A DNA stretch of 15,103 nt from Lichenicola sp964248625 (lineage in GTDB: Bacteria; Pseudomonadota; Alphaproteobacteria; Acetobacterales; Acetobacteraceae), in NCBI GenBank assembly GCA_964248625.1, contig CAXTZG010000091.1, positions 1 through 15,103 of the forward strand, given 5' to 3'. Of this stretch, positions 13,201 through 15,103 are shown in pieces; the first letter of the stretch is position 1; each line of letters begins with the position of its first letter. The translations under genes were made by a program, and so were the position numbers. The notes beneath the pieces were generated by a model that saw only the letters and a program-made list of their open reading frames with translations, was not told the origin of the DNA and ran no database searches.

Positions 13201-15103
13201 GATGCCGATCACCTGGGCGGAGAACAGCTCCACGATCTCGGCCGGGATCCAGGGTGCGCCCAGGCGGGCGGTGATCTCGGACGGCTTCAGGTCGACCGGC
13301 TGTACACGCTTCAACGCATCAACGTTGCGTCGATACACCGGGTCGAGTGCCGCAGCCGCACTGGCCACGACCAGCTTGGTGCGGACCGCGCCGGACAGGT
13401 AGGCGTCCGCCGTCTCCCACGCCTCAAATCCTGCCGCAGTCAGGGTCGGGTTGAGGAACACCGCCTCGCCCAGATCTGACAGGGCCTCCTCACGTGGGCG
13501 GCCGAGCATCTCGGCGATGCGCGCCACGTCCACATGACCGACCTCGTGCAGCGTCACCGCCAGGGCGTCGGCTGCCGACGTGATCACCGGCTCGGCCGGC
13601 GGATGGATCACGCGCTCGCTGAAGATCGGCCCCATGCTGCCCAGGCCGGTCTCCTCGTCGTAGCTCTCGATCGACGACACCAGCCACACGTCCGGGTCAT
13701 CCAGGAACGGCGACAGGTTCGGCCGGCGCACGGTCTCGCGCGTCTCGCCCGTCCTGGGATCCGTGCTGACGCTGATGTTGGTCTGGTTGATCGGCCCGAA
13801 CTGCCGCACGAACGTCTGGTAGGCCGTGCGCAGGCGGCCCTGCAGCATCCCCCAGGGCTCGTTCGCCTCCTGCGCCCGCAGCACCGCGCGCACCGCGTCA
13901 CGCACTGGCAGCAGCAGGCGGATGATGCGTGCGTGCTTGGCGAAGATGCCTTCCTTGACGGTGGAGGACTTCACCGCGACCGGCACCGGCACGCCGTCGA
14001 TGACCTGCATCAGCGCGTCATCGAGGACGAGGTAGCTGCCCTCCTTGACCGTGGCGCCCTCGGCCGCGGTGCCGACCTGCACCCGCGGGCCAGGCTTGCG
14101 ACCGGCATTACTACTCGCTGCCGGCACAGCCGCGTAGATGTCGCGGGGCAGGTTCTGCAGGGCGGCCGTCAGGCCAGCTTCCGGCGACACGGCGGGATCG
14201 GCGATGCAGGTATAAACCACACCATGCTGGCTCGTGGTGCGGCCGTGGCTGCCCAGCACCATCTGCGGGTTCGCCGCGAAGTAGCGGTTTACCGCCTGCG
14301 CGGGCTCGCCGTCCTCTGCTGGCAGCACCTCGGCGAGGTCGGTCCAGGCGACGTCGTTCGCTTTCTGGCCAGCGGCACGGCGCTGGAAGAACAGCACGTC
14401 CACCACGACCTCGGTGCCTGCCGCCGCCAGCATGGCGCCTTGTGGCATCCGGATCGCCCCGACCAGATCGGCCAGGGATGCAATGTGCTCCCGCGCCTTC
14501 CGGTCCGACTTGTCCATGGTGAACCGGCTGGTCACGAAGGCCGCCAGGCCGCCGACCTTCAGCCGCTCGATCGAGCGCGCAATGAAGTAGTCATGCAGGC
14601 TGAGGCCGAGCTTGCCGGCCGGGTCCTCGGCCCGCACCGTGCGGTCGCTGAACGGCGGGTTGCCGACGGCAAGGTCGAACACCTCCGGCAGGCGGGCTTT
14701 GATGAAATCCTCGTTGCGGATCCACGCGTCGGGGTAGAGCAGCTTGGCGATCCGCGTTGTCGTCGGGTCCATCTCGATGCCGGTCGCGGCCGACTTGGCG
14801 GCGACCTTCTCTGGCATCATCGCCAGGAACAGGCCGGTGCCGCAGCCCGGCTCCAGCACGCTGCCGCCCTTGAACCCCATGCCGACAAGTGCCGACCAGA
14901 CGGCCCGCACCATGAACTCGGGCGTGTAGTGGGCATACTGGGTCGAGCGCGCGAGGGCAGCCATTTCTGCCGGCGACACCAGCCGCTCGAGCTCACCCCC
15001 GAGATCCTCCCAGCCCGGCCGGAACGCCTCGCCGGCCCGGCGGAACAGCGTGTTCGCCAGCTCGCCGGCACCGAAGCCCACGCACCGCGCCAAGCGGTCC
15101 TGC
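10285..15103 (-). CDS. N6-adenine methyltransferase / SNF2-type helicase fusion, DarB-like (partial, 5' end outside window)
   Basis: Over 1,600 residues are visible; the frame is still open at the window edge, so the N-terminus is missing. Residues are counted from 15093. MTase domain: motif X (TQYAHYTPEFMVRAVW, 51-66), SAM-binding motif I (VLEPGCGTGLFL, 79-90) and catalytic motif IV (NPPF, 145-148), the pattern of gamma-type N6-adenine enzymes. A linker region (about 300-750) leads to a superfamily 2 helicase: HAVGAGKT (Walker A, 783-790), VDEAQEF (motif II, 942-948), SGTPITNTLGEMF (motif III), GTGVNAQQ (motif V) and QREGRIERQG (motif VI). The C-terminal 100 residues are coiled coil. Phage P1 DarB, which protects injected DNA from type I restriction, has the same MTase-plus-helicase design. 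Similar giant proteins occur on plasmids and ICEs. All core residues are intact. The TAG stop is at 10285-10287. Confidence 0.92.
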   Translation of the reverse strand, partial: QDRLARCVGFGAGELANTLFRRAGEAFRPGWEDLGGELERLVSPAEMAALARSTQYAHYTPEFMVRAVWSALVGMGFKGGSVLEPGCGTGLFLAMMPEKVAAKSAATGIEMDPTTTRIAKLLYPDAWIRNEDFIKARLPEVFDLAVGNPPFSDRTVRAEDPAGKLGLSLHDYFIARSIERLKVGGLAAFVTSRFTMDKSDRKAREHIASLADLVGAIRMPQGAMLAAAGTEVVVDVLFFQRRAAGQKANDVAWTDLAEVLPAEDGEPAQAVNRYFAANPQMVLGSHGRTTSQHGVVYTCIADPAVSPEAGLTAALQNLPRDIYAAVPAASSNAGRKPGPRVQVGTAAEGATVKEGSYLVLDDALMQVIDGVPVPVAVKSSTVKEGIFAKHARIIRLLLPVRDAVRAVLRAQEANEPWGMLQGRLRTAYQTFVRQFGPINQTNISVSTDPRTGETRETVRRPNLSPFLDDPDVWLVSSIESYDEETGLGSMGPIFSERVIHPPAEPVITSAADALAVTLHEVGHVDVARIAEMLGRPREEALSDLGEAVFLNPTLTAAGFEAWETADAYLSGAVRTKLVVASAAAALDPVYRRNVDALKRVQPVDLKPSEITARLGAPWIPAEIVELFSAQVIGIPTLVRHTVEVASWSLDIDAFARHAAATSEWGTARRHAGELLWDALNASIPQIYDVWRDSEGEHRKLNPTETEAAKEKLGKIKQAFERWIWTDVERASRLTRLYNDRFNNLVPRAFDGRHLQLPGASSVISLRDHQKRVIWRIITAGGTYIAHAVGAGKTFSMAAAVMEQRRLGLISKAMMVVPGHCLAQASREFLLLYPNARILVADETNFTKDKRQRFLARAATATWDCIVITHSAFKFIPAPAAFEAQLIQDALASYSTLLEKVEGDDRITRKRIERMKEGLESKLEALGARKDDLLTIAEIGIDQLIVDEAQEFRKLSFATNMSGLKGVAPDGSQRAWDLHAKARFIAQRQPNRPLILASGTPITNTLGEMFTLQRFMQPDVLEERGIHEFDAWASSFGDTRTELELQPSGSYKPVTRFAEFVNVPELVAMFRSVADVVLMDDLRHHLRLPTVRTAKRQIVTAKASPAFRAYQKVLAERIKVIEASKGKVEKGDDILLSVITDGRHAAIDTRFVLWNDTTKEGPEAGNEPENKLNAMIGNVHRIWQETAGNRYQQPGTSTPYPITGAAQMVFSDLGTEAAEGKRGFSAYLWIRDELVRMGVPREQIAFMQDFKKSEAKQKLFAAVNSGKVRVLIGSTQTMGTGVNAQQRLVALHHLDVPWLPSDIEQREGRIERQGNQNAEIDIYAYATLGSVDATSWQLLERKSRFIAMALAGDRSIRRLEDAGSQVNQFAMAKALASGDPRLMQKSGLEAELGRLSRLRAAHFDDQLAIRHEVATAQDTIRNSTLRIGCIEQDIAARTPTRGDLFTMEIGGKPRTERKAAGGSLLSRLRLLERNREKGDWTLARIGGFEVKASGEPFGEKHYRMDVWLERHGFEQEVQIDAELTALGLIARLEYMLDRFEADLAEHRRRVAEAEQRLPGYQRRLGEAFDLQDELDLKTAELKALEADLAATDKPANDEAVPEAAAA

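Noticed and set aside
10123..13479. A 1,118-residue open frame on the + strand opposite the MTase-helicase gene
   Set aside because: It is antisense to a gene with clear MTase and helicase motifs. The composition (Leu/Gly/Arg/His-rich, no domains) is what GC-rich coding sequence gives on its complement.
13534..13548. HEVGH in the MTase-helicase, matching the zinc-protease HExxH pattern
   Set aside because: It lies in a helical linker (LAVTLHEVGHVDVARIAEML) resembling the VD-x-x-x-IAxxLG segments common in large phage/plasmid helicase fusions, with no third ligand or protease fold around it. A chance match is likelier.
1..15103. CRISPR arrays, tRNA/rRNA genes, replication origin iterons
   Set aside because: No regularly spaced direct repeats, no cloverleaf-type gene and no iteron cluster were seen on reading both strands. 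This is by eye, so weak or degenerate cases could be missed.

Overview
The window is GC-rich throughout and has short intergenic gaps. It carries partition-like, SSB and MTase-helicase genes of the kind found on large plasmids and integrative conjugative elements, together with two insertion sequences. The IS630 and IS481 transposases, the SSB tail and the base composition suggest an alphaproteobacterium, perhaps Rhodospirillales/Acetobacteraceae. That placement is inference. No replication, relaxase or type IV secretion gene is visible, so plasmid versus ICE cannot be decided here.

Layout. Positions 69-1657 (+ strand) hold three small genes: a lysine/alanine/proline-rich protein with an AT-hook-like motif and coiled coil, an unrecognised 197-residue protein, and an HU-family DNA-bending protein. 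Converging on hu from the other strand is a SIMPL-domain (DUF541) exported protein (2340-1635, minus). Its reading frame is broken only by a 10-N assembly gap. Next come two abutting insertion sequences: an IS630-family element (2448-3273) whose transposase has an internal deletion and frameshift, and an intact-looking IS481-family element (3278-4321). Both sit in what was originally a single CTAG tetranucleotide.

From 4405 to the right edge every gene is on the minus strand. In transcription order they are: a very large N6-adenine methyltransferase/SNF2-type helicase fusion (its N-terminus lies outside the window), a ParB-family protein with a long C-terminal extension, two translationally coupled unknown proteins (178 and 167 aa), a single-stranded DNA-binding protein, two coupled 67-residue unknowns, an exported DNA/RNA non-specific endonuclease, a two-helix membrane protein, and a conserved-looking 84-residue protein coupled to it.

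How they may work together (inference): ssb plus a ParB-like protein plus a DarB-like MTase-helicase plus small unknown proteins resembles the 'leading region' or anti-defence zone of a conjugative element, whose genes protect and establish the incoming DNA. The 178/167-aa pair and the 67/67-aa pair are the best places to look for something undescribed. The nucleoid-type genes at the left (AT-hook protein, HU) could shape or silence the element. The endonuclease, membrane protein and 84-aa protein look like a compact envelope-associated cassette.
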